A stretch of DNA of 64,000 bases, from NCBI RefSeq assembly GCF_039539525.1, contig NZ_BAABDH010000018.1, forward strand, positions 105,123-169,122, written 5' to 3'. Shown in pieces: positions 40,496 to 49,179 of this stretch. The stretch's first letter is position 1. Every line of letters begins with the position of its first letter. The position numbers and the translations under genes were made by a program. The notes under the pieces are model-generated. The model saw only the letters and a list, made by a program, of their open reading frames with translations, had not been told where the DNA came from and did not search any database. The DNA is from Hymenobacter algoricola. Lineage in GTDB: Bacteria; Bacteroidota; Bacteroidia; Cytophagales; Hymenobacteraceae.

Positions 40496-42946
40496 ATGAA
40501 CTTCTTCCCCAATTTATTGCGGATTTTTCGCGCCCTGAGCGCAGTGCTGCTGCTGGGCCCATTGGCTGCCACGGCGCAGAGTTCCGGCGCCGTCACGGGC
40601 ACTTTGCTCGACCAGAGCACGGGCCAAGCCCTGTCCTTTGCCAACGTAGTGCTGCTGCGCGCCCAGGATTCCAGCTTTGTAGCCGGGGCGGCAACGGCCG
40701 AAAACGGCAGCTTCCGCCTCGACCACCTGCCGCTGGGCGCCTACCAGCTGCGGGCCACGGTGCTGGGCTACCAGCCCAGCCGCCAGCTGGTGGTGCTGAC
40801 GGCGGCGGCCCCGCAAGGACAGGTGGGGGCGCTACGGCTGCGGCCCACGGCTACGGCCCTGCGCGGCGTGACGGTGCAGGGGGAGCGGGCGGCCGTGGTC
40901 GACAACCTCGACAAGAAAGTCATCAACGTGGAGAAGGACTTGAGCAGCGTGGGCGGCACGGCCGTGAACGTGCTGCAGAACGTGCCCTCCGTGAGCGTGG
41001 ATGCCAGCGGCACCGTGAGTATGCGCGGCAGCAGCAACATCACGGTACTCATCGACGGCAAGCCCTCCGGGGCCGGCAACGGCGCCACCGGCACCCGCCT
41101 GGAGCAGATTCCGGCCAGCGCCATTGAGAAGGTGGAAGTCGTCACCAACCCCTCGGCCCGCTACGATGCGGCCGGCGCGGGGGGCGTCATCAACATCATT
41201 CTGAAAAAGCAGCGACAAGACGGCTGGAACGGCCAGGCAACCCTGAACCTGGGCACCCGCGACAAGTACAATCCGTCGCTCAGCCTGAACCGCCGCACCG
41301 GCAAGCTGAACCTGTTCGGCTCTTACGACCTGCGCGACGAGCGCTACCGCAGCCGCAACGACCTGCACCAGACCACCACCCTGGAGCAAAGCCCGCTGCG
41401 CATCGACCAGACCGGCCGCAGCCAGCGCCACAACCGCAACCACAGCGGCCGGGTGGGGCTCGACTACACGATTTCGCCCGAGCAGAGCCTGACCTTCACG
41501 GCGGAGCCCAACCTGACCCGCGGCACCAACATCGGCACCCAGCTGGCTACGCTGACCACCCCCGACTCGACTACGCGCCAGGACAACCGCCTGCACGTGA
41601 ACGAGAACGTGAGTACCCTGGATATGTCGTCGGACTACCGCCGCACCTGGGCGGCCCACAAAGGCCGGGAGCTGACCACCAACCTGGGCTACACCAACCT
41701 GTGGGCCAACGTGAACGTGGGCCAGCAGGTGACGGCGGCCGGCACAGCCCAGCCCGAGTGGCAGCAGGAGCTGCAGGTGCGCCTGCACGCCGTGTATGGC
41801 CAGCTCGACTACACCCACCCGCTCGACTCGCTGCACCGCCTGGATCTGGGCCTGAAGGGCCAGTGGCAGCAGAACCACGGCATCGACGACTACCTGCTGC
41901 TGCAAAACCCCGAGCAGCCCACCCGCGTGGCCGACCGCTCCTTTGCCTATGACTTCACCGAATACCTGCAGGCCGGCTACGCTACCTACCAGAGCCAGCA
42001 CGGGCGCTGGAGCTACCAGGGCGGCCTGCGGGCCGAATACACCCATACCTACGGGCAGGTGGTGGGCGGCCAGGGCCGCTTCGGGCTGCGCTACCTCAAC
42101 CTGTTTCCCTCGGCTACCGTGGCCCGCACCCTGCCCCACGACCAGAAGCTGCAGCTCAGCTACGCCCGCCGGCTCAACCGGCCCGGCTTTATGCAGCTGC
42201 TGGCTTTCCCGCTCTACCAGGACCCGCGCAGCTACCGCCTCGGCAACCCCGCCCTGCGCCCCGAATACATCAACGCCTTCGAGCTGGGGCACCAGGCTAC
42301 CGTGGGCAGCGCCAGCATGAGCAGCACGGTCTTCTACCGCCAGACCACCAACTCCATCCAGCGCATCCGGGAAGTAGACACCGTGGCGACGCGCCTCAAC
42401 GGCGCCGGGGGCGTAGTAACGGCCGAGCTGAGCAAAAACGTGGGGCAGAGTACCAGCTACGGTGCCGAGGTTTCCCTGAATCAGAGCCTGGCCAAGTGGT
42501 GGCGCCTGACGGCCAGCGGCTCGCTGTTCCGCAACCAAATCACGGCCGCGACGGGTACCGAGGCCAGCCGCCGCAACCTGACGGGCACCCTGCGCCTGCA
42601 AAACACCTTCAACCCGACCAGCAAACTCGACGTGCAGCTCACCGGCAGCTACCGCGCCGCCGTGCTCACGCCCCAGGGCCGGCTGGCCCCGCAGGGCGGG
42701 CTGGACGTGGCCCTGCGCCAGCGCCTGTTCCATGACCGGGGCGCCCTCACCCTGCGCGTGAGCGACGTGCTGAACACCCAGCAGCAGCGCACCACCGCCT
42801 TTGGCCCGGGCTTCGCGGCCACCTACGACAACAAGTACGAAACGCGGGTGGGCTACCTGGGCTTTGCCTGGTATTTCGGCTCCAACAAGCCGGGGAAAAA
42901 GATTGACAGCCAGCCCCAGGGCGGCGGGGGCGGCTTCGGCGGGTAG
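40496..42946 (+). CDS. TonB-dependent-receptor-like outer-membrane beta-barrel protein
   Basis: An 816-residue outer-membrane protein. A signal peptide (LSAVLLLGPLAATAQ) is followed by a CarboxypepD_reg-like domain (30-120), a plug domain (about 125-230, DNLDKKVINVEKDLSSVGGT, SITVLIDGKPS-like segment, ASAIEKVEVVTNPSARYDA, GVINIILKK), and a 22-strand-type barrel of the OMP_b-brl_3 family (PF14905) with many aromatic/Gly strands, ending in YLGFAWYFGSN and a Gly-rich tail. It likely takes up an oligomeric substrate with TonB energy. No SusD-like partner is adjacent, so a polysaccharide-utilisation role is not supported. Confidence 0.88.
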   Translation: MNFFPNLLRIFRALSAVLLLGPLAATAQSSGAVTGTLLDQSTGQALSFANVVLLRAQDSSFVAGAATAENGSFRLDHLPLGAYQLRATVLGYQPSRQLVVLTAAAPQGQVGALRLRPTATALRGVTVQGERAAVVDNLDKKVINVEKDLSSVGGTAVNVLQNVPSVSVDASGTVSMRGSSNITVLIDGKPSGAGNGATGTRLEQIPASAIEKVEVVTNPSARYDAAGAGGVINIILKKQRQDGWNGQATLNLGTRDKYNPSLSLNRRTGKLNLFGSYDLRDERYRSRNDLHQTTTLEQSPLRIDQTGRSQRHNRNHSGRVGLDYTISPEQSLTFTAEPNLTRGTNIGTQLATLTTPDSTTRQDNRLHVNENVSTLDMSSDYRRTWAAHKGRELTTNLGYTNLWANVNVGQQVTAAGTAQPEWQQELQVRLHAVYGQLDYTHPLDSLHRLDLGLKGQWQQNHGIDDYLLLQNPEQPTRVADRSFAYDFTEYLQAGYATYQSQHGRWSYQGGLRAEYTHTYGQVVGGQGRFGLRYLNLFPSATVARTLPHDQKLQLSYARRLNRPGFMQLLAFPLYQDPRSYRLGNPALRPEYINAFELGHQATVGSASMSSTVFYRQTTNSIQRIREVDTVATRLNGAGGVVTAELSKNVGQSTSYGAEVSLNQSLAKWWRLTASGSLFRNQITAATGTEASRRNLTGTLRLQNTFNPTSKLDVQLTGSYRAAVLTPQGRLAPQGGLDVALRQRLFHDRGALTLRVSDVLNTQQQRTTAFGPGFAATYDNKYETRVGYLGFAWYFGSNKPGKKIDSQPQGGGGGFGG

Positions 42947-43076
42947 CCTTGCGGCGCCGCCTAACCACTGCTATTCCCAGGCCCTCTGCCTTACCCCGGC
43001 GGTGGGCCTGACCCGTTTTGGCCGACTAGCGGCGGCGGCCTGACACTTTCCACCCGCGGCCGCTGTTGCTGGCAGC

Positions 43077-43727
43077 ATGCAGGCAGCGGTGGCTTTTCTG
43101 GTGCTTTTCCTTGGCGGCGCCCTGATTCCGGTTAACCGGCAGTTCCGGCCAGCGCCCGACGGTATCCCGGTGTTCGTGGTGTCCAACGGCTGGCATACGT
43201 CGCTGGTGCTGCCGCTGCGGGAAAGCCGCACGCACACGTTCTGGCTGCCGGCGTTCAATCAGCCGGGCTGGGAAGCCACGTTTGGCACCTACCGCTACGT
43301 GGCCTTTGGCTGGGGCAGCGAGAAGTTTTTCAGGGCTTCCTACGGGGGCCGGCTACCCGGCCCCGGCGCTTTTGCCCGGGCCCTGGTGCCGGGCCCGACC
43401 CTGCTCAACGTCGATTTTTACCGGCAAGCCCCGCGGCCGGGGCGGCGAGCCGTGCAGCTGCGCCTCACCCCGGACGAATACCGCGTCCTGGCCGGGCAGC
43501 TGACCCAGGCTTTTGCCCCCGACAGCCTGGGCCGTTTTCAGCGCTACCACGCGGCCGGCTACACGGCGGAGGACTTCTTCTTCCGCGCCCGGGGCCGCTA
43601 CCATGCCCTGCGCACCTGCAACGACTGGACCACCCGCCTGCTGCGCCGCACCGGCGTCCGTACGGCCCTGAAGACGCCGCTGGCCGGCCCGGTCCTGACC
43701 CAGCTCCGGCGCCTGAAGGAGCAGTAG
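43077..43727 (+). CDS. TIGR02117/DUF2459 family protein
   Basis: A 216-residue protein with one N-terminal hydrophobic helix (VAFLVLFLGGALIP) and the conserved blocks of DUF2459 (TIGR02117): VFVVSNGWHTSLVLPL near residue 37, YVAFGWGSEKFF near 73, and the C-terminal YHALRTCNDWTTRLLRRTG near 180. His in NGWHT and the Cys-Asn in TCNDW are candidates for catalysis, as in NlpC/P60-like folds, but activity is unproven. It is sometimes found next to polyhydroxyalkanoate genes. None is here. Confidence 0.82.
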   Translation: MQAAVAFLVLFLGGALIPVNRQFRPAPDGIPVFVVSNGWHTSLVLPLRESRTHTFWLPAFNQPGWEATFGTYRYVAFGWGSEKFFRASYGGRLPGPGAFARALVPGPTLLNVDFYRQAPRPGRRAVQLRLTPDEYRVLAGQLTQAFAPDSLGRFQRYHAAGYTAEDFFFRARGRYHALRTCNDWTTRLLRRTGVRTALKTPLAGPVLTQLRRLKEQ

Positions 43728-43890
43728 GGCGGCCGGTTCCGGAGCCCACCCGGCCAGGGCGCCGGCAGAAATTGGCTGCCGCCGCCGGCAGCACCGGCCC
43801 AATTGGGCGGGGCCGATAAAAACTATAAATGATGCGGGAATCACTCCCCAAAGTGCAACTCGCGCGGAATTTCACCGATACACCCATACC

Positions 43891-43942
43891 GCCCCGCTCA
43901 ACCCCGGCCTGCCAAAAGCGGCCGGCCGGGGTTGAGCGGGGC
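43891..43942. other. Perfect 18-bp inverted repeat upstream of the STAS-like gene
   Basis: GCCCCGCTCAACCCCGGC (43891-43908) pairs with its exact complement at 43925-43942, loop of 16 bases. There is no T-tract on either side, so it is a poor intrinsic terminator and could be a leader hairpin or operator 32 bp before the next start codon. Confidence 0.6.
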
Positions 43943-43973
43943 CGCCCGGTTTGCTTACCCTTATCGTATTCTT

Positions 43974-44327
43974 ATGCTTGATGTTCAACGTGAACTGCTG
44001 CCCAACGGCTTTCTGCTGATTCTCTCGCCCGACGTCGGCTGCGAGCCCAACGAGGTGAAGCTCACCCGGGCCCTGCACCGGGCCAGCCGCAGCAGCAAGT
44101 ACGCCGTGCTGGTCGACTGCAGCCTGGTCGAGTGCCTGAGCGAGGAAGCCGTGGACCTGCTGCTGGCTTACTCGTTTATGCTGCACGCCCAGAACCGCCG
44201 CCTCGTCATGTGCCACGTGCCCGACCCGATGCGCTTCCATTTCCTCGACCTCGACGAGCCCTCCCAGCCCCTGCTGGCCCTCACACTGCTCGACGCCGTG
44301 CAGGAGATAAGCCGAATGGAGTATTAG
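43974..44327 (+). CDS. STAS-like protein (anti-sigma-antagonist fold)
   Basis: A 117-residue protein with the secondary-structure pattern of a STAS domain: an N-terminal strand pair (LDVQRELLPNGFLLILSP), the conserved loop-helix YAVLVDCSLVECLSEEAVDLLLA near residues 41-65 in the place where SpoIIAA-type proteins have D-S-S-G, then a strand RRLVMCHVPD. The phosphorylatable Ser would be Ser66-equivalent in VECLSEEAV. No anti-sigma kinase gene is nearby. I am moderately sure of the fold. Start at 43974 leaves the STAS fold only. Confidence 0.55.
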   Translation: MLDVQRELLPNGFLLILSPDVGCEPNEVKLTRALHRASRSSKYAVLVDCSLVECLSEEAVDLLLAYSFMLHAQNRRLVMCHVPDPMRFHFLDLDEPSQPLLALTLLDAVQEISRMEY

Positions 44328-44402
44328 CCACCCTACTGGTATGCCCCGGGAAGGCACAACAATGGGTACAGAGCAGCATGTTACCGCCAACCCCGCGCGC
44401 CT

Positions 44403-44493
44403 GGCGGACGGCGTAGGCGCATTGCACAGTTCACGAAGGCGGCGGCGGTATAGCCCTCAAGAAAAGCCTAGCGGACGGCGTAGGAGCGTTGCA
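44403..44493. repeat. Partial direct duplication of a gene 3' end
   Basis: GCGGACGGCGTAGG-x-GC-x-TTGCAC occurs at 44404 and again at 44471, 67 bp apart. The second is the C-terminal coding part (VQRSYAVR) of the minus-strand gene; the first would encode VQCAYAVRQ but lies outside the gene. Confidence 0.65.
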
Positions 44494-44842
44494 CCCGACG
44501 GTTCTGACCAAGTTGCAGGGCCAGCATGGTGGTAGTCTCCCCAGCGGAGGAAGGATTCCGCAGAACCTGTTGCAGGGCTACATCAAGCCGCCGGGCCGTA
44601 CGGCGGCAAAGGCTGGTGCCACCACTCAGATCGAGGCACAGGTTGTCCAGGCGCTCTTCGTACATGAGCTGATCCTGGGCGTCGTAGAAGCGCACAATGG
44701 TGTAGTCGCGGGTGGCCAGGTTGGTTTCCAGGTTCCAGTAGCCTCCCACGGGCAACGGGCGCGGGCGCGGCATGGCCGAAGCCAGCGAAGTAAACAGCAG
44801 CATGCTGACCAGCACCAGATAGAGAAGTCGGTTCGCTTTCAT
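44468..44842 (-). CDS. Small exported protein, paralogue of the protein at 39883
   Basis: A 124-residue protein with a signal peptide (LLYLVLVSMLLFTSLASA) and a mature part sharing GYWNLE, RDYTIVRFYDAQ, YEERLDNLCLD and CRRTARRLDVALQQV with the protein at 39883. Both Cys are conserved. It is transcribed in the opposite direction to the other copy and about 4.6 kb away. The 25-base end of this gene (SYAVR stop) is echoed 67 bp downstream at 44404-44428. Confidence 0.72.
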   Translation of the reverse strand: MKANRLLYLVLVSMLLFTSLASAMPRPRPLPVGGYWNLETNLATRDYTIVRFYDAQDQLMYEERLDNLCLDLSGGTSLCRRTARRLDVALQQVLRNPSSAGETTTMLALQLGQNRRVQRSYAVR

Positions 44843-45013
44843 GAGTTCAGGATGAGGTTGGAATGAGAAAAAAGAGGCCTGGCGGGACCGTGGGGCCCAA
44901 AGCGGGGTTCCGGGGCCGCTGAGCAACGGGGCAAGTGGGAAGGGCGAAAAGAAGCGCCTAGGAAAGATAAGGCGGCCGTCTGCCGAAGTATTGGACGAAT
45001 GCGACGCGGCCGG

Positions 45014-45835
45014 CTAACGAGCCCAGAAAAAGCGGGCAAAGTCATTGTAGTGCTGGAAATATCCTCCCGGCGACTCCCCGGTGAAGTGCTTGAACTCCCG
45101 GATAAAATGCGCCTGATCAAAGTAGCCGCACTGGTGGCTGACATCGAGCCAGTCAGGAGTGGAAGTGTGCTCCACTAGCTGAAAAACGTGGTTGAAGCGG
45201 GCAATGCGCGCATACAGCTTGGGCGTAGTGCCTACTTCGGCCCAAAACCGCCGCTCCAGCTGCCGCCGGCTCAGGTTGGCCGCATGCGCCAGCGCTTCTA
45301 CCGACACCTGCCCGTGGTGCCCCCGAATCCAAGTGGCTACCCGCGCAATGACCTCCGACGCGGGCTGCACCCGGCGCAGCTGCCGCAGCAGTAGTTCCTC
45401 GGCCACCGCCAGCCGCTGGGCCGGCGTGCCCGCCTCGCCCACGCGCTGCCGCAGCTCGCGCGCAAACTGTCCGGCCACGCTGTCCAGCTCCAGCGTAGCA
45501 TCCGTGACGGCCGACATGGGCACGCCGAACAGGCGGAAGAAGCCCGTTGGCTGGAAATAAACACCCAGCACCCCTACCCGGCCGGTCTGGCGCAGGTAGA
45601 GCCGGCGCTCCGTCACCATCCCGATCATTTCTACCCCCGGCGTGGTCAGCACTTCGTTGCCGGCAATGGTGACGGTTTCGAAAGGCTCCCCATACAGCAC
45701 GTTGAGGCCATTGACCAGCCCCGGAAATACGGGGTGCAGGACCGGAGTCTGCGGGGTGGCCTCATCATCCCACAGACAATACTGCTCCACGTAGGTGGCC
45801 AGCGCCGGCACTGGTGGAAACGATTGGATATGCAT
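45014..45835 (-). CDS. AraC-family transcriptional regulator
   Basis: A 273-residue regulator. N-terminal part (1-140) resembles the DUF6597 cupin-like domain (LATYVEQYCLWDDE, ERRLYLRQTGRVGVLGVYFQPTGFFRLFG). The C-terminal double helix-turn-helix (165-265) is typical of AraC: VSVEALAHAANLSRRQLERR and DVSHQCGYFDQAHFIREFKH followed by FTGESPGGYF. Base 45835 (MHIQSFPPVPALATYVEQY) was preferred because an upstream in-frame start adds 26 residues unlike the family. It is divergent from hisS. Target unknown. Confidence 0.88.
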   Translation of the reverse strand: MHIQSFPPVPALATYVEQYCLWDDEATPQTPVLHPVFPGLVNGLNVLYGEPFETVTIAGNEVLTTPGVEMIGMVTERRLYLRQTGRVGVLGVYFQPTGFFRLFGVPMSAVTDATLELDSVAGQFARELRQRVGEAGTPAQRLAVAEELLLRQLRRVQPASEVIARVATWIRGHHGQVSVEALAHAANLSRRQLERRFWAEVGTTPKLYARIARFNHVFQLVEHTSTPDWLDVSHQCGYFDQAHFIREFKHFTGESPGGYFQHYNDFARFFWAR

Positions 45836-46006
45836 GGTGGGGAGGGAGGTAAAGCAGGTACTGCGCCACAAAACCAGCTCTTTAAAGGTACGGCTTCCCC
45901 GACCCTGACTCATTGTAAGAATGCGTCATGGCGCCCCACATGATGATGTGAGCATTCTTGCCGGGGGCAATACGACCGGCAAAGGCTGAAGTCAGGCCAC
46001 CCGTTG

Positions 46007-46014
46007 TACCTTCG
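46007..46014 (+). promoter_or_regulatory. Possible -7 promoter motif for hisS
   Basis: TACCTTCG, one mismatch to TAnnTTTG, 25 bp before the hisS start. Confidence 0.35.
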
Positions 46015-46038
46015 CGGCATCATTCCGCATCCCTCCCG

Positions 46039-47439
46039 ATGAGCATTCAGAAGCCCAGCATCCCGAAAGGCACCCGCGACTTTGGCCCGGCCGTAGTGGC
46101 CCGCCGCAACTATATCTTCGGCATCATCCGCCGCACGTTCGAGAAGTTCGGCTACGCCCCGCTCGAAACCCCGACCCTGGAAAACCTGTCGGTACTCACC
46201 GGCAAGTACGGCGACGAAGGCGACCAGCTGCTGTTTAAAGTCCTGAACTCCGGCGACTTCCTCAAGGACGTGACGGCCGACGACCTGACCAACGAGGACG
46301 GCAAAGCCACCCGCCGGGTGCTGCCCAAAGTAGCCGAAAAAGGGTTGCGCTACGACCTCACCGTGCCCTTCGCCCGCTACGTGGTGATGAACCGCGGCAC
46401 GCTGGTATTCCCGTTTAAGCGCTACCAGATTCAGCCCGTGTGGCGCGCCGACCGGCCCCAGCGCGGCCGCTACCGCGAGTTCTACCAGTGCGACGCCGAC
46501 GTGGTGGGCACCGACTCGCTGCTCTGCGAGGCCGAAATCGTGCTGATGATGTGCGAGGTGCTGAACGCGCTGGGCCTGACGGATTTCACCATCAAAATCA
46601 ACCACCGCGGGGTGCTGCGCAACATCTACCAGGCCTTGGGCGGCGAGGGCCGCGAGTCCGACCTGTTCGTGGCCATCGACAAGCTCGACAAAATCGGGCG
46701 CGACGGCGTGACCACGGAGCTGCGGGAGCGGGGCTTTTCGGCGCCGGTTATCGACACGCTGTTTGAGCTGCTGTCGGTGAGCGGCGACTTCCAGGAAAAG
46801 CTGGAGCGCCTGCTGGCCGGCTTCGTGACGGCGGGCGTGGAAGCCGACCACGCCGACGGCTACAAGGGGCTGCGCGAGCTGGGCCAGGTGCTGGAGCTGC
46901 TGCGCGGCTTCGGCTTCGAGCAGTTCGGGAACCTCGAATTCGACCCCACCCTGGCCCGGGGCCTCTCCTATTACACGGGCTGCATCTTCGAAATCAAGAT
47001 CAACAACGTGAACATGGGCAGCGTGAGCGGCGGCGGCCGCTACGACAACCTGACCGGCTCCTTTGGCTTGCCCGGCGTGTCGGGCGTGGGCTTCAGCTTC
47101 GGCGTCGACCGGCTCTACGACTGCCTGGAAGAGCTGAGCCTGTTTCCGGAGGGCGCCGCGGCCACCACCCGCTGCCTGATTGCCAACTTCGACGCCGACA
47201 ACATGACGGCCATGCTGCCCGTGCTGCGCGGGCTGCGGGCGGCCGGCATTGCCAGCGAGCTATACCCCGAGCCGGCCAAGCTGGCCAAGCAGTTCAAGTA
47301 CGCCGACGGCAAGGGTGTGGCCTACGTGCTGCTGCAGGGCTCGGAGGAGCGCGCCGCCGCCGTCTTCAAGCTCAAAGACCTGCGCACCGGCCAGGAGCAG
47401 ACGCTGACGCTGGCCCAGGTGGTGGCGGCGCTGGCCTGA
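46039..47439 (+). CDS. hisS: Histidyl-tRNA synthetase
   Basis: A 466-residue class II synthetase that charges tRNA-His. The family start KGTRDFGP is at residues 10-17. Motif 2 is RPQRGRYREFYQCDADVVG near residue 140; the histidine-specific LARGLSYYTGCIFEI is near 310 and motif 3 GVGFSFGVDRLYD near 350. The anticodon-binding domain follows (TRCLIANFDADNMTAMLPVL). Length is slightly longer than E. coli HisS (424), as is usual in Bacteroidota. Base 46039 was chosen because it precedes the family N-terminus by nine residues. Head to head with the AraC gene. Confidence 0.96.
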   Translation: MSIQKPSIPKGTRDFGPAVVARRNYIFGIIRRTFEKFGYAPLETPTLENLSVLTGKYGDEGDQLLFKVLNSGDFLKDVTADDLTNEDGKATRRVLPKVAEKGLRYDLTVPFARYVVMNRGTLVFPFKRYQIQPVWRADRPQRGRYREFYQCDADVVGTDSLLCEAEIVLMMCEVLNALGLTDFTIKINHRGVLRNIYQALGGEGRESDLFVAIDKLDKIGRDGVTTELRERGFSAPVIDTLFELLSVSGDFQEKLERLLAGFVTAGVEADHADGYKGLRELGQVLELLRGFGFEQFGNLEFDPTLARGLSYYTGCIFEIKINNVNMGSVSGGGRYDNLTGSFGLPGVSGVGFSFGVDRLYDCLEELSLFPEGAAATTRCLIANFDADNMTAMLPVLRGLRAAGIASELYPEPAKLAKQFKYADGKGVAYVLLQGSEERAAAVFKLKDLRTGQEQTLTLAQVVAALA

Positions 47440-47601
47440 AGCGCCCCATGCTCGGCATGACCGTTCTTTTTGCGGATTAGGCTGGATAGGTCCCATGAGG
47501 CCCGTTCCGGTTTCCGGAATGAGGAATGCCGGCAACCGGGCGGGTCTGGAAAAGATTCAGGAACTTTCGGGCCACCCACCCCCGCCTTTTTCACCCGCTT
47601 C

Positions 47602-49104
47602 ATGCCCGCCGCCGCCGACCACCTCATCAGCCCCACCACCCACCTCGACCTGCCCACCCTGCGCCGGCTGCTGGCCGACAAAGCCACCGTCCGGCTCGAC
47701 GACGAGGCCCGGCAGCGCATTCAGGCCTGCTCCCAGTACCTGCACGACCGGCTGGCGCAGTCCGACGCGCCGGTGTACGGCATCAACACCGGCTTCGGGG
47801 CCCTGTGCCACGAGAGCATTGCGCCCGAGGAACGGCAGCAGCTGCAGGTAAACCTGGTGATGTCGCACGCCTGCGGCACGGGCGAGGAAGTGCCCGAGGA
47901 GCTGGTCCGCCTGATGCTGCTGCTCAAGGTGCAGAGCCTGAGCTACGGCCACAGCGGCGTGCAGCTGGCCACCGTGCAGCGCCTGCTCGACTTCTACAAC
48001 CGCGACATTTTCCCGGTAGTCTACCAGCAGGGCTCGTTGGGTGCCAGCGGCGACCTGGCGCCGCTGGCCCACCTGTGTCTGCCGCTGCTGGGCCTGGGCG
48101 AGGTCAACTACCAGGGCTACCGCCTGCAAGCCGCCGACGTGCTGAGCCTGTTTAGCTGGGAGCCGCTGGTGCTCGAAGCCAAGGAAGGGCTGGCCCTGCT
48201 CAACGGCACCCAGTTTATGCTGGCCTACGGCGTGCACTGCCAGCTGCGCGCCGAGCGGCTGGCCAACGCCGCCGACACCATCGGGACGTTGTCGCTGGAA
48301 GCCTTCGACGGCCGGCCCGAGCCCTTCGATGCCCGCCTGCACCTCATCCGGCCCCACGCCGGGCAGCTGAAGGTGGCCGAGCGAATCCGCGGGCTGCTGG
48401 CGGGCAGCGAGCTGCAAAGCCAGCCCAAGACGGCCGTGCAGGACCCCTACTCCTTCCGCTGCCAGCCCCAGGTGCACGGGGCCTCCCGCGACGCGCTGGC
48501 CTACGTGGCCCAGACCCTGGAAACCGAGTGCAATGCCGTCACCGACAACCCCAACATCTTCCCCGCCGACGACCTGATCCTGAGCGGAGGCAACTTTCAC
48601 GGGCAGCCCCTGGCCCTGGCCCTCGACTTCATGGCCATTGCCGTGGCCGAGCTGGGCAGCATCTCCGAGCGCCGCACCTACCAGCTCATCAGCGGGCAGC
48701 GCGGGCTGCCGCCGTTTCTGGTGGCCGAGCCGGGCCTGAACTCGGGCCTGATGATTCCGCAGTATACCGCCGCGGGCATCGTGAGCCAGAACAAGCAGCT
48801 GTGCACGCCCGCCTCCATCGACAGCATCGTGAGCAGCAACGGGCAGGAAGACCACGTAAGCATGGGCGCCAATGCCGCCACCAAGGCCCGCCGGGTGGTG
48901 GAGAACGTGGAGCAGCTTCTGGGCATCGAGCTGCTGAATGCGGCCCAGGCGCTGGCCTTCCGGCGCCCGGCCCGCACCTCGGCGGCCCTGGAGCAGGTGG
49001 TGGAGGCCTTCCGCGAAAAGGTAAAGTTTGTGAGCCGCGACCGGGTGCTCTACCCCGATCTGCACGCCGCCGCTGCCTTCGTGCGCACCTACGACTGGCA
49101 GTAG
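47602..49104 (+). CDS. hutH: Histidine ammonia-lyase
   Basis: A 500-residue HutH, which converts histidine to urocanate and ammonia. The MIO prosthetic group forms from Ala-Ser-Gly in QGSLGASGDLAPLAHL near residue 142-157. Other family motifs: YGINTGFGALCHESI near 53, and LNGTQFMLAYGVH near 195, and SADS-like QEDHVSMGANAATKARR near 415. Base 47602 gives family length; an upstream in-frame ATG would add 44 residues. The other hut genes are not here. It is 162 bp after hisS. Confidence 0.95.
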   Translation: MPAAADHLISPTTHLDLPTLRRLLADKATVRLDDEARQRIQACSQYLHDRLAQSDAPVYGINTGFGALCHESIAPEERQQLQVNLVMSHACGTGEEVPEELVRLMLLLKVQSLSYGHSGVQLATVQRLLDFYNRDIFPVVYQQGSLGASGDLAPLAHLCLPLLGLGEVNYQGYRLQAADVLSLFSWEPLVLEAKEGLALLNGTQFMLAYGVHCQLRAERLANAADTIGTLSLEAFDGRPEPFDARLHLIRPHAGQLKVAERIRGLLAGSELQSQPKTAVQDPYSFRCQPQVHGASRDALAYVAQTLETECNAVTDNPNIFPADDLILSGGNFHGQPLALALDFMAIAVAELGSISERRTYQLISGQRGLPPFLVAEPGLNSGLMIPQYTAAGIVSQNKQLCTPASIDSIVSSNGQEDHVSMGANAATKARRVVENVEQLLGIELLNAAQALAFRRPARTSAALEQVVEAFREKVKFVSRDRVLYPDLHAAAAFVRTYDWQ

Positions 49105-49179
49105 CGGGCCGCCGCCGCAGTTCGGGCTGAAGGTGCTATTTTTAGGCAGTTGCAAACGTAAATACCGCCGGGGCGCGTT

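Noticed and set aside
40832..42733. Long minus-strand frame opposite the outer-membrane receptor
   Set aside because: Shadow frame caused by GC-rich codon bias.
46039..49104. A histidine-metabolism operon (hisS plus hutH)
   Set aside because: hisS is for translation and hutH for degradation; a 162-bp gap and no other hut gene make the pairing probably accidental.
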